This document shows, one piece after another, positions 18,215 through 27,386 of a stretch of 63,829 bases of DNA. Below the pieces are notes generated by a model. That model saw only the letters and a list, made by a program, of their open reading frames with translations, was not told the origin of the DNA and made no database searches. Source of the DNA: Methylobacterium sp. J-048. GTDB lineage: Bacteria; Pseudomonadota; Alphaproteobacteria; Rhizobiales; Beijerinckiaceae. The translations under genes and the position numbers were made by a program. The DNA lies in the NCBI RefSeq assembly GCF_022829515.1, contig NZ_JAKSYL010000046.1, forward strand, positions 1 through 63,829, given 5' to 3'. Positions within the stretch are counted from its first letter, which is position 1. The number at the start of each line of letters is the position of its first letter.

Positions 18215-18366
18215 CCGCCAAGAACCCCGTTTCAGGTGTTGAGGATCCCGCAACGGTGGCGCCCGCGGCCCCGATTCTGCAAGGGCTTGGCGGCGATCAG
18301 AAAAGGACTTGTTGCCCGATCCGCCAGGGTGTCCCCTGGACCGATCGCCGCCCCGGAGCGCCCTCC

Positions 18367-19701
18367 ATGACCGATCATCCCTTACGCAACACGCCGTCCC
18401 TCGACGCCTTCTGGATGCCGTTTACCGCCAACCGCCAGTTCAAGGCGGCGCCGCGGATGCTCGTGGCCGCGCAGGGCATGCACTACACGGCCGATGACGG
18501 CCGCACGGTGCTGGACGGCACCGCCGGGCTCTGGTGCGTCAATGCCGGCCACGGGCGCCGGGGGATCAGCGCCGCGGTGGAACGCCAGCTCGCGACGCTC
18601 GATTTCGCCCCGACCTTCCAGATGGGCCACCCGATCGCCTTCGAATTCGCCGAGCGTTTGGCCGAGATCGCCCCGGGCGGCCCGGACCAGCGCCTCGACC
18701 GGGTGTTCTTCACCAATTCGGGCTCCGAATCGGTCGACACCGCCCTCAAGATCGCGCTCGCCTACCAGCGGGCGATCGGGCAGGGGACCCGGACCCGGCT
18801 GATCGGCCGGGAGCGCGGCTATCACGGCGTCGGCTTCGGCGGCCTGTCGGTGGGCGGCATCGTCTCGAACCGCCGGGTCTTCCCGCAGCTCAACGGCACC
18901 GATCACCTGCGCCACACCCACGACCCGGCCCGCAACGCCTTCGTGAAGGGCCAGCCGGAACACGGGGCGGAGCTCGCCGACGACCTGGAGCGGCTGGTGG
19001 CGCTCCATGGAGCCGAGACCATCGCGGCCTGCATCGTCGAGCCGGTGGCGGGCTCCACCGGCGTGCTGATCCCGCCGAAGGGCTATCTCGAGCGGCTGCG
19101 CGAAATCTGCACGAAGCACGGCATCCTGCTGATCTTCGACGAGGTCATTTCCGGCTTCGGCCGCCTCGGCGCGCCCTTCGCCACCGATTATTTCGGCGTG
19201 GTGCCGGACCTCGTCACCAGCGCCAAGGGCCTGACCAACGGCACGGTGCCGATGGGCGCGGTGTTCGCGAGCCGCGCCGTGCACGACGCGCTGATGAACG
19301 GCCCGGACGGGATCGAGCTGTTCCACGGCTACACCTATTCCGGCCACCCGGTCGCCTGCGCGGCGGGCCTCGCCACGCTGGACATCTACCGGGAGGAGGG
19401 GCTGCTCACCCGCGCCGCCGATCTCGCCGACGACTGGGCCACGGCGATGCACGACCTGCGCGGGCGCAGGAACGTCATCGACATCCGCACCATCGGGCTG
19501 ATCGCCGGCATCGAGCTGGCGCCCCGGCCCGACGCCCCCGGCAAGCGCGCCTACGACCTGTTCGTGGATTGTTTTGCGCGCGGGCTGCTCACCCGGGTCA
19601 CCGGCGACATCATCGCCCTGTCGCCGCCGCTGATCTTGGAGCGCGGCCAGATCGGCGAGATCGTCGAGGTGCTGGGGGCGGCGATCGACCGGGTGGCGTG
19701 A
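18367..19701 (+). CDS. Omega-amino acid:pyruvate aminotransferase (class III)
   Basis: The 444-residue enzyme transfers an amino group from an omega-amino acid such as beta-alanine to pyruvate with PLP. Signatures in order: 'LDGTAGLWCVNAGHGR', 'FFTNSGSESVDTALKIAL' (PLP phosphate), 'RGYHGVGFGGLSVGG', 'LIFDEVISGFGR' with the ring-stacking Asp, and 'VTSAKGLTNG' with the Schiff-base Lys. This set matches beta-alanine--pyruvate transaminases closely. It lies divergent from a PuuR-like regulator, consistent with a role in polyamine or beta-alanine breakdown. The ATG at 18367 begins the conserved N-terminus. Confidence 0.9.
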   Translation: MTDHPLRNTPSLDAFWMPFTANRQFKAAPRMLVAAQGMHYTADDGRTVLDGTAGLWCVNAGHGRRGISAAVERQLATLDFAPTFQMGHPIAFEFAERLAEIAPGGPDQRLDRVFFTNSGSESVDTALKIALAYQRAIGQGTRTRLIGRERGYHGVGFGGLSVGGIVSNRRVFPQLNGTDHLRHTHDPARNAFVKGQPEHGAELADDLERLVALHGAETIAACIVEPVAGSTGVLIPPKGYLERLREICTKHGILLIFDEVISGFGRLGAPFATDYFGVVPDLVTSAKGLTNGTVPMGAVFASRAVHDALMNGPDGIELFHGYTYSGHPVACAAGLATLDIYREEGLLTRAADLADDWATAMHDLRGRRNVIDIRTIGLIAGIELAPRPDAPGKRAYDLFVDCFARGLLTRVTGDIIALSPPLILERGQIGEIVEVLGAAIDRVA

Positions 19702-19769
19702 GGGTCGGGGGCGCCGGCGCGCATCACGACACCGATCGACGAGGCTCTGGCGGCAAGATCAATCCCTTT

Positions 19770-19881
19770 GTCATCCCGGGGCCGCGAAGCGGAACCCGGG
19801 ATCCATAACCGCCGGCAGATCAAGCCCTTGCACCGTCGGCGGCTCTGGGTTCCGGGCTCGCCTTCGGCGCCCCGGAATGAC
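19770..19881. repeat. Long intergenic palindromic element, copy B
   Basis: It starts GTCATCCCGGGG and ends CCCCGGAATGAC, with the flanks CTTT and AAAG extending the symmetry. Its right arm is the near reverse complement of the left arm of copy A (12734), so the element is inverted relative to that copy. Confidence 0.8.
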
Positions 19882-20047
19882 AAAGCGGATGTTCGGCCGG
19901 TGGTGCCCTACCCGCGTCCTTCGAGGACTGAATAAGGCCCTGCGCCCGGGGTCGCTCACGCACGCGATCGGTCCCCGCCAATACCTCGGCGCGGGGGAGG
20001 GCGGCGCCGGTTGGCCTTGAAGCCTGTCGGTGACGGCCGCATCTGCC

Positions 20048-20074
20048 GCTCAACCTGGGCTTGAGCCAGGTTGA
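20048..20074. promoter_or_regulatory. Two overlapping inverted repeats before the SDR gene
   Basis: TCAACCTGG (20050-20058) and CCAGGTTGA (20066-20074) form a perfect 9-bp inverted repeat. An overlapping repeat pairs GCTCAA (20048-20053) with TTGAGC (20061-20066), giving a 19-bp site like MerR-type operators. The site ends 10 bases before the ATG at 20085, where a bound protein would block transcription start or translation. Confidence 0.55.
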
Positions 20075-20084
20075 AAGGCTTTGC

Positions 20085-21146
20085 ATGTCGAACACCGCCC
20101 TGATCGTCGGCGCCAGCGGGATCGTCGGGAGCGCAACTGCGGCGCTGCTCACCGGGGAGGGCTGGCGGGTTGCGGGGCTCGCCCGCAAGCCGGTGGATCT
20201 GGCGGGGGTCGAGCCCGTGGTGGCCGACCTGCAGGACCCGGCCTCCCTGGAGACGGGGCTCTCCGGCCTCGCCCCGAGCCACGTCTTCTTGGCGACCTGG
20301 CAGCGGCGCCCGACCGAGGCCGAGATGATCCGGGTCAACCGGGCGATGATCGAGAACCTGCTCGACGCCCTGCGGCCGCAGAAGAGCGTCCGCCACGTCG
20401 CCCTGGTGACCGGGCTGAAGCACTATCTCGGCCCGTTCGAGGCCTACGGGAAGGGCACCCTGCCGCAGACGCCGTTCCGCGAAGACCAGGGCCGGCTCGA
20501 CATCGAGAATTTTTACTATGCCCAGGAGGACGCGGTGTTCGCGGCCAGCGCCCGCGACGGCTTCACCTGGAGCGTGCATCGCCCGCACACGATCATCGGC
20601 AAGGCGGTGGGCAACGCCATGAACATGGGCACGACGCTGGCCTGCTACGCCACCCTGTGCCGCGAGCTGGGGCGCCCCTTCACCTTCCCGGGCTCGGCCG
20701 CCCAGTGGAACGGGCTCACCGACATGACCGACGCAAGGCTGCTCGCGCGCCAGTTGCTCTGGGCCTCGACCGAGCCCAAGGCCGCCAACCAAGCGTTCAA
20801 CGTGGTCGACGGCGACGTCTTCCGCTGGAGCTGGATGTGGGGCCGGATCGCCGACTGGTTCGGGATTGAGGCGGTACCGTTCGACGGCACGGTCCGGCCG
20901 CTGGAGGACAGGATGGCGCAGGACGGCCAAGCCTGGGCCGAGATCGCCCAGCGCCATAACCTGGCCGAGCCGGACCTCGCGAAGCTGGCCTCGCCCTGGC
21001 ACACCGATGCCGATCTCGGCCGGCCGATCGAGGTCGTCACCGACATGAGCAAGAGCCGACGGCTGGGTTTTACGGCCTATCAGCCCACCGACGACGCGTT
21101 CTACGACCTGTTCACCCGGCTCCGGGCGGACCGGCTGATCCCTTGA
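20085..21146 (+). CDS. SDR family reductase, PRISE-like
   Basis: A 353-residue atypical short-chain dehydrogenase. The N-terminal nucleotide-binding motif is 'ALIVGASGIVGSATAALL'. The block 'IENFYYAQEDAVF' matches the PRISE group (progesterone 5-beta reductase / iridoid synthase), in which this Tyr replaces the usual YxxxK Tyr, and 'LVTGLKHYLGPF' supplies the family Lys. These enzymes reduce enones with NADPH. A start 24 bases upstream is possible, but 20085 immediately precedes the Rossmann strand. The gene is preceded by overlapping palindromes and has no operon partner. Confidence 0.85.
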   Translation: MSNTALIVGASGIVGSATAALLTGEGWRVAGLARKPVDLAGVEPVVADLQDPASLETGLSGLAPSHVFLATWQRRPTEAEMIRVNRAMIENLLDALRPQKSVRHVALVTGLKHYLGPFEAYGKGTLPQTPFREDQGRLDIENFYYAQEDAVFAASARDGFTWSVHRPHTIIGKAVGNAMNMGTTLACYATLCRELGRPFTFPGSAAQWNGLTDMTDARLLARQLLWASTEPKAANQAFNVVDGDVFRWSWMWGRIADWFGIEAVPFDGTVRPLEDRMAQDGQAWAEIAQRHNLAEPDLAKLASPWHTDADLGRPIEVVTDMSKSRRLGFTAYQPTDDAFYDLFTRLRADRLIP

Positions 21147-21394
21147 GGGGGGCACTCATCGCCGGATGAAGCGCGGGTCTCTCTCCCGCACGAGCTACGA
21201 TGTCCTCACATCGTTGCCGGATGGGAGCAAAGACCGGACCAGGCGCGTCTCCCTCCCCCCTCTGCGGGGGAGGGAGAGTGCGTGTCTGACGCGATGCGCC
21301 TTCGGTTGCACCGGGAACGAGCCGGACCGCGTCCTGTGAATCCGCAAATCCGCACGGGAGAGGGAGCGCGCGTCTCATACGGACGCCGGAACCC
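21147..21394. other. Intergenic region between convergent genes, with hairpin
   Basis: A strong hairpin at about 21248-21277 (TCTCCCTCCCCC with GGGGGAGGGAGA) lies between the convergent SDR and deacylase genes and may end transcription from either side. Nothing else was recognised. Confidence 0.5.
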
Positions 21395-22684
21395 TCAGCC
21401 CGCCCGCCGCTCCGTCCCGCACCATTCGGCCACGAACAACGCCATCGCGGTGGTGCAGCGCTGCACCGAGGCGAGGCTGACGCGCTCGTCGAAGCCGTGA
21501 ATGTTCTGGGCGCTCGGCCCGTAGCACAGGGCCGGCACCCGGTCGTAGAGGGCGTGGACCCGGGTATCGAGGTAGCACGGCGACATGAAGCTCTGCAGCG
21601 TCGCGCCCGTCGCCCGCGCGTGGGCCCGGCCGAGCACGGCTTCCGCCTCGGAGCCCTCTTCCAGCACGTAGCCCTCAGCGAAGAACCCATTGAAGGCGAC
21701 CCGCGGCGGGTTGTTGGCCAGGAAAGAATCGGTGCGGGCGAAGTCCGAGACCGCGGCCTCGATCTCGGCGGCGGCGCGGGCCGCCGGGACGCCCGGATAG
21801 AGCGCGACCCGGCAGTCGATCCGGCACCAGGCCGGGACCGAGGAGGCCCAGTCGCCGCCCTCGATCCGGCCGATATTGAGGTTGATCGGGTGGTCCTCCG
21901 CCTCGAAATGGCGGTGCGCGTCCTTCTCGGCGTTCCAGCGCGCCTCGAGTTCGCGCAGGGCGCCGATCACCCGGTAGGTGGCGTCGATGGCGTTGGCGCC
22001 GGCCCCCATCTCGCGGACATGCACCGGCACGCCCCGCACCTCGACGGTGAACCACAGCACGCCGGTATTGGCGCGCACGAGCTTCTCGTCCTCGGGCTCC
22101 GGGATCAGCACGGCGTCGGCCCGGTAGCCGCGCAGATGGGCCGCGAGCGCGCCGTTGCCGGTGGATTCCTCCTCGACCACCGACTGGATCGTCACCGCGG
22201 CGGCGGGCTGGAGGCCGAGGCGGGCGAGCGCGTCGAGGGCGAACAGGTTGGCCGCGTGCCCGGCCTTCATGTCGCCGCCGCCGCGCCCGTAGAGCCAGTC
22301 GCCCTCGATCACCGGGTCGAAGGGCGCGTGCGTCCACAGGTCGAGGGGGCCCACCGGCACCACGTCGACATGGGCCTGCAGGATCAGCGAGCGCCCGGTC
22401 TCGGTCTGCGGGCGGTGGTGGCAGACGACGATCGGGGCGTCCGAGTGGCGCGCGTCGATCTTCGAGCCGCCCGGATGGGCCGCGATGGCGGCGCGGTCCA
22501 TGGCGAAGCGCTCGGTGGCGTAGCCCCGGGACCGGAACGCCCCGAACACGTAATCCTGGCAGGCATGCTCGGCCCCCCGCAGCGAGGCGAACCGGACCAG
22601 CGCCTGGGTGTGCGCGACCTGGTCGGCAAAGCCTTCCGCCACGGAGGCTTCGATCTCGGCGGCGAGGGCGGGGTCGAGAGCCAT
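21395..22684 (-). CDS. M20 family metallopeptidase (ArgE/DapE-type deacylase)
   Basis: A 429-residue dinuclear zinc amidohydrolase. Metal and catalytic residues are visible: His105 and Asp107 in 'AHVDVVP', bridging Asp138 in 'GRGGGDMKAG', and the Glu pair 171-172 in 'VVEEESTGNGAL'. The lid (dimerisation) domain runs from about residue 210 to 330, and the last metal His is in 'QNIHGFDERV'. The group deacylates N-acyl amino acids; no specific substrate can be assigned. The ATG at 22684 is chosen over one 27 bases upstream because it has better family agreement. It is divergent from the L,D-transpeptidase gene. Confidence 0.88.
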   Translation of the reverse strand: MALDPALAAEIEASVAEGFADQVAHTQALVRFASLRGAEHACQDYVFGAFRSRGYATERFAMDRAAIAAHPGGSKIDARHSDAPIVVCHHRPQTETGRSLILQAHVDVVPVGPLDLWTHAPFDPVIEGDWLYGRGGGDMKAGHAANLFALDALARLGLQPAAAVTIQSVVEEESTGNGALAAHLRGYRADAVLIPEPEDEKLVRANTGVLWFTVEVRGVPVHVREMGAGANAIDATYRVIGALRELEARWNAEKDAHRHFEAEDHPINLNIGRIEGGDWASSVPAWCRIDCRVALYPGVPAARAAAEIEAAVSDFARTDSFLANNPPRVAFNGFFAEGYVLEEGSEAEAVLGRAHARATGATLQSFMSPCYLDTRVHALYDRVPALCYGPSAQNIHGFDERVSLASVQRCTTAMALFVAEWCGTERRAG

Positions 22685-22903
22685 GGAATCTCCGGGTGAG
22701 GGATGGGGCACGAGGCGCCCGGCCTGGGGCGCCTGTCAACGGGGCGCATCTTCCGTGCCGAAACCGGCCCGCGCCACCCTTGCGCGCGCCGATCCGCCTG
22801 CGCAGTCGAACCCCGCGTTCGCAGGTTTCCGCCCAGGAACCTTGGCGTTGCCAATAGCTTAGCCTATCTGAAATCCGTCTTCGCCCATCCATCGAGGTCG
22901 TGC

Positions 22904-23545
22904 ATGCGTATCGGTCTGGTCTCGGTTCTGTCCGGATTGCTCCTGTGGGGCGCCGCGTCGCCGGCGGCGCGGGCGGACGTGCTCATCAGCGTCGACAAGT
23001 CCGCCCAGCGGATGGAAGTCTCGGTCGACGGGCAGCCCCGCTATGCCTGGCCGGTCTCCACCGGGGTCGAGGCCTACGACACCCCATCGGGCTCCTATCG
23101 GCCGTTCCGGATGGAGCGCACGCACTTCTCGAAGGAGTGGGACGACGCCCCCATGCCGTTCGCGCTGTTCTTCACCACCCAGGGCCACGCGATCCACGGC
23201 ACCAACCACGTCCGCAACCTCGGGCGCGCGGCCTCCCATGGCTGCGTGCGCCTGTCGGTGCGCAACGCCGCGACCCTGTTCAACCTCGTGAAGGCCCAGG
23301 GGATGAACCGGACCCGCGTCCAGATCGAGGGCGCGGATGCCCTGGTGGCCGAGCGCGGCACCCGCACCCGCCGGGTCGCCCGGAGCCGCGATCTCGACGC
23401 GCCGGACGACAGCCTCGCCGATCTCGACCAGATGGGCCGGCGCCTGCGCCCGGCCTCTTACGCCCGCACCACCCTGCGTCCGGCCTACGCGCCGGTGCCG
23501 GGCTATGGGTATCCGGTCGAGGTGGAGGTGGGGGAGGGGTGGTAG
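22904..23545 (+). CDS. L,D-transpeptidase (YkuD domain)
   Basis: The 213-residue precursor has a signal peptide ending near 'ARA' at residue 24. The YkuD catalytic domain (about 25-147) ends in the hallmark 'HGTNHVRNLGRAASHGCVRL', with His98 and the nucleophile Cys114. Such periplasmic enzymes make 3-3 peptidoglycan cross-links or attach proteins to the wall. The C-terminal 65 residues are Arg/Asp-rich and then Pro/Tyr-rich and are not conserved. It is monocistronic; AT-rich sequence begins soon after its stop. Confidence 0.88.
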   Translation: MRIGLVSVLSGLLLWGAASPAARADVLISVDKSAQRMEVSVDGQPRYAWPVSTGVEAYDTPSGSYRPFRMERTHFSKEWDDAPMPFALFFTTQGHAIHGTNHVRNLGRAASHGCVRLSVRNAATLFNLVKAQGMNRTRVQIEGADALVAERGTRTRRVARSRDLDAPDDSLADLDQMGRRLRPASYARTTLRPAYAPVPGYGYPVEVEVGEGW

Positions 23546-23626
23546 GGGCACCTAGTTCGGTGCTGCAAATGATCAGCGGGCCCTTGCGACAAAGAAATAT
23601 ACAAGTGGTAAGCGAATCTGCTCAAA

Positions 23627-24901
23627 TTAGTTGGAAAAAAGATCCGACTGTCGTTTAGGACTGAAAGCCAAAACGTGCTTTTTAGTAATAATTCCGCGGT
23701 TCATGCATTCCAGAATAACGTAGGGCTCCATCAGAGCTTTTTTGAATCGGAAGCTAAACTTACGCCGATCACCTGATTTCTCCAAGATACTGCCCCTGCT
23801 TGGGTCGCAAAATTCATTTAAATGATATGAGAAGGCCGGAACATCATATTTTTCCCCCATTATTTCACTTAGCCGAGCCGCAACTGACTTAGCATTAAAT
23901 TTTCCAAGATTGTCTTTCTGAGCAAGAGCACAAGCCGCCAAAACATGCTTAAATATATTATCTTCACGCTCTGAAAATGTAGCATTTTGAAAGCCTTCTT
24001 TGATTGTTTGATTTGCTTCTGCTAGAGCGCGAACAGTGGCAACTTGGATATCTTTCATTTCAACACGCAAACTTTGCCTATCACAAGCGGCCTGCATCGC
24101 ATGAAGCCCAAGCAAGTGCGCGTAGTGCGGAAGACCTTTCGAAATAAAAACACAATCCCAAAGGGCATCGGTATTGACTTGCATACCTGCTCTAACGAGC
24201 CGATTCCATATTATATCGATGATTTCTTGATCTGACATCCGAGGCATCTCTACTTCAGCCATAGCCCGGCCGATAGATTCGTGCCCCTTCAAAAGGTCGC
24301 TGACCGTTTCAGAGACCCCCACTATGAAGAAAGTTGCGTTCGCCCCTTCATCTGATAGAAGTTTAATCATGTTTGAGATCAAGCGCTTTGATTTTTCATC
24401 CTTTAGTACATCAAATTCGTCAATCACAATGATTGGAGTAGCCGAAGAAACTAGATTTCCAATCTCTAAAAGCACGTCATCCGGACTAATATCTTTCCCT
24501 TCATATGCATCAGCAAGACGAATTCTCTTATCTCCTTCCAAGTACACCAGTCGTTTGAATATTTTAAACATTATTTCTCGAAAATTATCTCCATCAGTAA
24601 CTGCAACCCTGATATAATTGACGTTGTTTGGTGATCTATCAGCAACGTACCTAAAAACATTTACCAGCGATGACTTACCGACGCCGCGCTCGCCGTAAAT
24701 AACAGCATGGCTTCCAGCGAGACGAATACGCTGGGAAAGCCTAGCAATTTGCTCCTTCCGACCATCGAAAAGATCTTGCTCCTTAATTGCTGTTCCCGGC
24801 GTGAAAAGCTGTTCCGCGTCAGCCCGAAGCGCGAGCCAGTCCTCTTCGGTGAGGCTCCCTGTCGCGCGCGCTGACCTCAGGGAATCAAAAAGGCTCGCCA
24901 T
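23627..24901 (-). CDS. Orphan AAA ATPase, Orc1/Cdc6-like
   Basis: The 424-residue protein is a STAND/AAA-type ATPase: Walker A 'GERGVGKSS' at residues 70-78, Walker B 'IIVIDEFD' at 157-164, and a sensor-like stretch 'FFIVGVSETVSD'. The C-terminal third (from about 270) looks winged-helix-like and is not assigned. The start at 24901 follows a purine-rich GGAGGG sequence; the frame is open to 24943. The gene is markedly AT-rich and uses codons unlike the neighbours, so it was probably acquired. It has no partner nuclease or transposase next to it. Similar stand-alone ATPases occur in mobile and defence loci, but the role here is unknown. Confidence 0.75.
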   Translation of the reverse strand: MASLFDSLRSARATGSLTEEDWLALRADAEQLFTPGTAIKEQDLFDGRKEQIARLSQRIRLAGSHAVIYGERGVGKSSLVNVFRYVADRSPNNVNYIRVAVTDGDNFREIMFKIFKRLVYLEGDKRIRLADAYEGKDISPDDVLLEIGNLVSSATPIIVIDEFDVLKDEKSKRLISNMIKLLSDEGANATFFIVGVSETVSDLLKGHESIGRAMAEVEMPRMSDQEIIDIIWNRLVRAGMQVNTDALWDCVFISKGLPHYAHLLGLHAMQAACDRQSLRVEMKDIQVATVRALAEANQTIKEGFQNATFSEREDNIFKHVLAACALAQKDNLGKFNAKSVAARLSEIMGEKYDVPAFSYHLNEFCDPSRGSILEKSGDRRKFSFRFKKALMEPYVILECMNRGIITKKHVLAFSPKRQSDLFSN

Positions 24902-25194
24902 CGATCCGCCGCCCTCCGGGTGCCGAACTGCTAAATAGCACAAATTAAAGCCCGCACCGCTGCAAAATGGGTGAGATGTCGCAGGCAGAGGTGAATTTTG
25001 TCGTTACCCTTCGAGCATGGAACTCCGAACGCAAGAGAATTACGCACACTTCCCACCCGCCGCGTCGTCTGGGCGCGGGGACCCGGCTCCGTCACGTCCA
25101 GACCATTGCCCCGGCGGGTATCCCGGCCTAGCTCCTGCGCGGCCCCAGAGCCTGCGCGGCGTCCGCCGCGATCGATATGGATGGAGACCCCTTG

Positions 25195-25680
25195 ATGCCC
25201 TTCGCTTTCAGCCGGCCCCTGCCGCTCGCCGCCCTGGCCCTGGCCGCCTCCACCGTGGCGGGCCATGCCCTGGAGGTGACGCGCTCGGCCGACGTCGCTG
25301 CGCCGCCCGCCAAGGTCTGGCAGACGATCGGCGAGTTCTGCGGCATCGGCGACTGGCACCCGGCCATCGAGAAATGCGTCCTGTCCGACAAGGACGGCCT
25401 GAAGGTCCGCACGCTCAGCCTGAAGGGCGGCGGCACCCTCAAGGAGGAGCAGGTCTCCCGCGACGACAAGGTGATGAGCTACACCTACACGATCCTGGAA
25501 GGCCCGCTGCCGGTCGCCGATTACAAGTCGACGCTGGCAGTCGCCCCCGAGGGCACGGGCTCCAAGGTGACCTGGAGCGGCACCTTCAACGCCAAGGGCG
25601 CCCCCGACACCGTGGCGGTCGACGCCATCCAGGGCATCTACGAATCCGGCCTGAAGGCGCTGGCGGACAAGGCCAAGTAA
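25195..25680 (+). CDS. Exported SRPBCC/polyketide cyclase-like protein
   Basis: The 161-residue precursor has a signal peptide ('LPLAALALAASTVAGHA', cleavage near residue 24) and then a START-like SRPBCC fold beginning 'LEVTRSADVAAPPAKVWQTI' with 'GDWHPAIEKC' soon after. This family binds hydrophobic ligands in a deep pocket, and periplasmic versions are of unknown function. The ATG at 25195 follows a GGAGA sequence; an ATG 18 bases upstream is less favoured. It stands alone. Confidence 0.78.
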   Translation: MPFAFSRPLPLAALALAASTVAGHALEVTRSADVAAPPAKVWQTIGEFCGIGDWHPAIEKCVLSDKDGLKVRTLSLKGGGTLKEEQVSRDDKVMSYTYTILEGPLPVADYKSTLAVAPEGTGSKVTWSGTFNAKGAPDTVAVDAIQGIYESGLKALADKAK

Positions 25681-25989
25681 GGACCGCTCACGCGTCCTGG
25701 CCGACGGATCCACGGATCGGGCTTGGCGGCAAGCGTTCGAAGCACTGCGGGTTTCCCCTCCCCCTTGCGGGGAGGGGTTAGGGGTGGGGGTGGCGCCGGA
25801 TGAGGCGTAACGGTGCCTTCTGCACCACCCCCACCTCCAACTCCTCCCCGCAAGGGGGAGGAGAGCGCGCTGCTCCTAAGAGAAAGCAATGTGTGATCAT
25901 CGCAGCGCGCAGGCGGGCCGCCGGGGCGATTGACCCACTGCCAAGCTCGGCTCAAAACCCCGGCGGCGCAGCCCGTGCGCCCCAACAGG
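25681..25989. other. Intergenic region with long palindrome
   Basis: Apart from the palindrome at 25756-25862, nothing was recognised here. Confidence 0.6.
25756..25862. repeat. GC-rich interrupted palindrome
   Basis: CCTCCCCCTTGCGGGGAGG on the left and CCTCCCCGCAAGGGGGAGG on the right are reverse complements, with GGGGTGGGGGTGG and CCACCCCCACC also pairing inside. It is of the same style as other intergenic elements in this window but unrelated in sequence to copies A and B. Confidence 0.7.
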
Positions 25990-26334
25990 ATGATCGCCGT
26001 GCCCGCGTCCCGTCTCCCGATGCGCCTCAGTCTCGTCGTTCTCGCCGCCGCGACGCTGGGCGCCTGCCAGCAGCGCTCCGCGCCCAAGGTCTCCGAGCCC
26101 TCGCCCATCGTTCCGGCGCCCCTGGCCCTGCCCACGGGCAGCGGCTGCGGTCCGGAGATCGCGCGCACCAAGGCCATCGTCGACAGCGACGTGGCGACCG
26201 GCAACCTCAACAAGCCGGTGGGTGACCAGTTCAACGCCGATCTCAGCCAGGCGGCCGCGGCCTGCGCCGCCGGCAAGTCCGGCGAGGCGCTCCACCTCCT
26301 GACCTCCGCCAAGGGCCGCTACGGGTATCGTTGA
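25990..26334 (+). CDS. Small lipoprotein
   Basis: A predicted 114-residue lipoprotein. The signal sequence ends in the lipobox 'LGAC' with the lipidated Cys at residue 26 from this start (or 16 if the ATG at 26020 is used). The mature protein has a Pro-rich linker and then a helical domain 'CGPEIARTKAIVDSDVATG' with a second conserved-looking Cys pair. No family was recognised. It lies on its own between a palindrome and the convergent fdhE gene. Confidence 0.65.
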   Translation: MIAVPASRLPMRLSLVVLAAATLGACQQRSAPKVSEPSPIVPAPLALPTGSGCGPEIARTKAIVDSDVATGNLNKPVGDQFNADLSQAAAACAAGKSGEALHLLTSAKGRYGYR

Positions 26335-26393
26335 GAGCTAGCAGGGCTCCGCCCTGCGCCCGCACAAGGTCCCGGACCTTGTGGATCCGGGAC

Positions 26394-27383
26394 TTAAACG
26401 ATGAACAGCAGGTTCAGGCCCGCGCGCCGAAATCCGTCCTCGGCGATCTTCAGGTCGAGGCCGTAGGACGCGATGTCGTCCGCCACCGGGTCGAGCGCCG
26501 GCGCCCGGTGCTGGTGCAGGTGCTTGATGTAGCTGTGGCAGGTCGTGCAGGTCTCGACCTGGACGTCCTTGGAGACCTCGTCGAGCCCGTAATAGCTGAT
26601 GCCCTCGCCGGAGCCGCAGGCGGTGCAGCGGATCCGGACGTGGTTCCACAGGGTGCCGCAGACCGAGCAGCTGAGGTACCGGGCCTTGTCGGCCGGGGTC
26701 CAGCTCACCACCACGCTCGCCACCGGCGCGCCGCCGCAGCACGGGCAGACGCCGTCGGCCACGGGCTTCAGGACCGACGCATCGAGGCGCGCGGCATCCT
26801 GGGCGAACCGGACCTGCAGGGCCGCCGCCACGAACACGCATTCGGCGATCCGCTCCACCGGCAGCGCACCCTCGACGACTTGCACGGCCAGATCGAGCCG
26901 GTCGGCCGTCGAGGCCGCCAGCAGGCTTGCCCGCGCCGCCTGGGACGCTTCCGGGGACACCGACAGGTCGAGCTTGCTCAACAGCGTGGTGAGGCAGCCG
27001 TCGAAGCCGGCATCGGCCTCGAGCCTGTGCCGCGACAGGGGCGGCATACCGTGCTCGGCGCGCAGGGTCATGTCGGACGCGGCCGGCGCTTCGGCGGGCG
27101 GGCATTCCACCTGGATCGCGGCCTGCGCCCGGGCAACCTCGGCCACGAACCGGAGATAGGCTTCCAGCGGATGCCCGGGGGCGGCCGCCGCCAGGCGCGC
27201 GGCCCGGTCGGCAAACAGCGTCTCAGGGTTCGGCAGCCGCACGAACGGGACCGAGCCCGAGATCCCGATCTTGTCGGGATCGGGCTTCAGCTCGCTGAAA
27301 TCCCGCCGCCGGGGTTTTGGCTCTGCTGCGGCGGGCGGCGTCTCGGCCGGTGCCGCGGGCTTCCGCCTGAAGAAATTGGCCAC
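26394..27383 (-). CDS. fdhE: Formate dehydrogenase accessory protein FdhE
   Basis: The 329-residue FdhE is a cytoplasmic factor needed to mature Tat-exported formate dehydrogenases. The C-terminal rubredoxin-like region shows the CxxC pairs expected: 'CPCCGG', 'CSVCGTLW', 'CTACGSGEG' and 'CTTCHSYIK'. Adjacent 'HQHRAPALDPVADDIA' is the conserved tail block. It is the last gene of the formate dehydrogenase operon, 3 bases after the gamma-subunit stop. Confidence 0.92.
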   Translation of the reverse strand: MANFFRRKPAAPAETPPAAAEPKPRRRDFSELKPDPDKIGISGSVPFVRLPNPETLFADRAARLAAAAPGHPLEAYLRFVAEVARAQAAIQVECPPAEAPAASDMTLRAEHGMPPLSRHRLEADAGFDGCLTTLLSKLDLSVSPEASQAARASLLAASTADRLDLAVQVVEGALPVERIAECVFVAAALQVRFAQDAARLDASVLKPVADGVCPCCGGAPVASVVVSWTPADKARYLSCSVCGTLWNHVRIRCTACGSGEGISYYGLDEVSKDVQVETCTTCHSYIKHLHQHRAPALDPVADDIASYGLDLKIAEDGFRRAGLNLLFIV

Positions 27384-27386
27384 GCC

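Larger units (their letters stand above)
19702..20084. other. Intergenic region with palindromic element and inverted repeats
   Basis: No gene is seen. It contains the long palindrome copy B (19770-19881) and two overlapping inverted repeats (20048-20074) just before the SDR gene. Confidence 0.7.
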
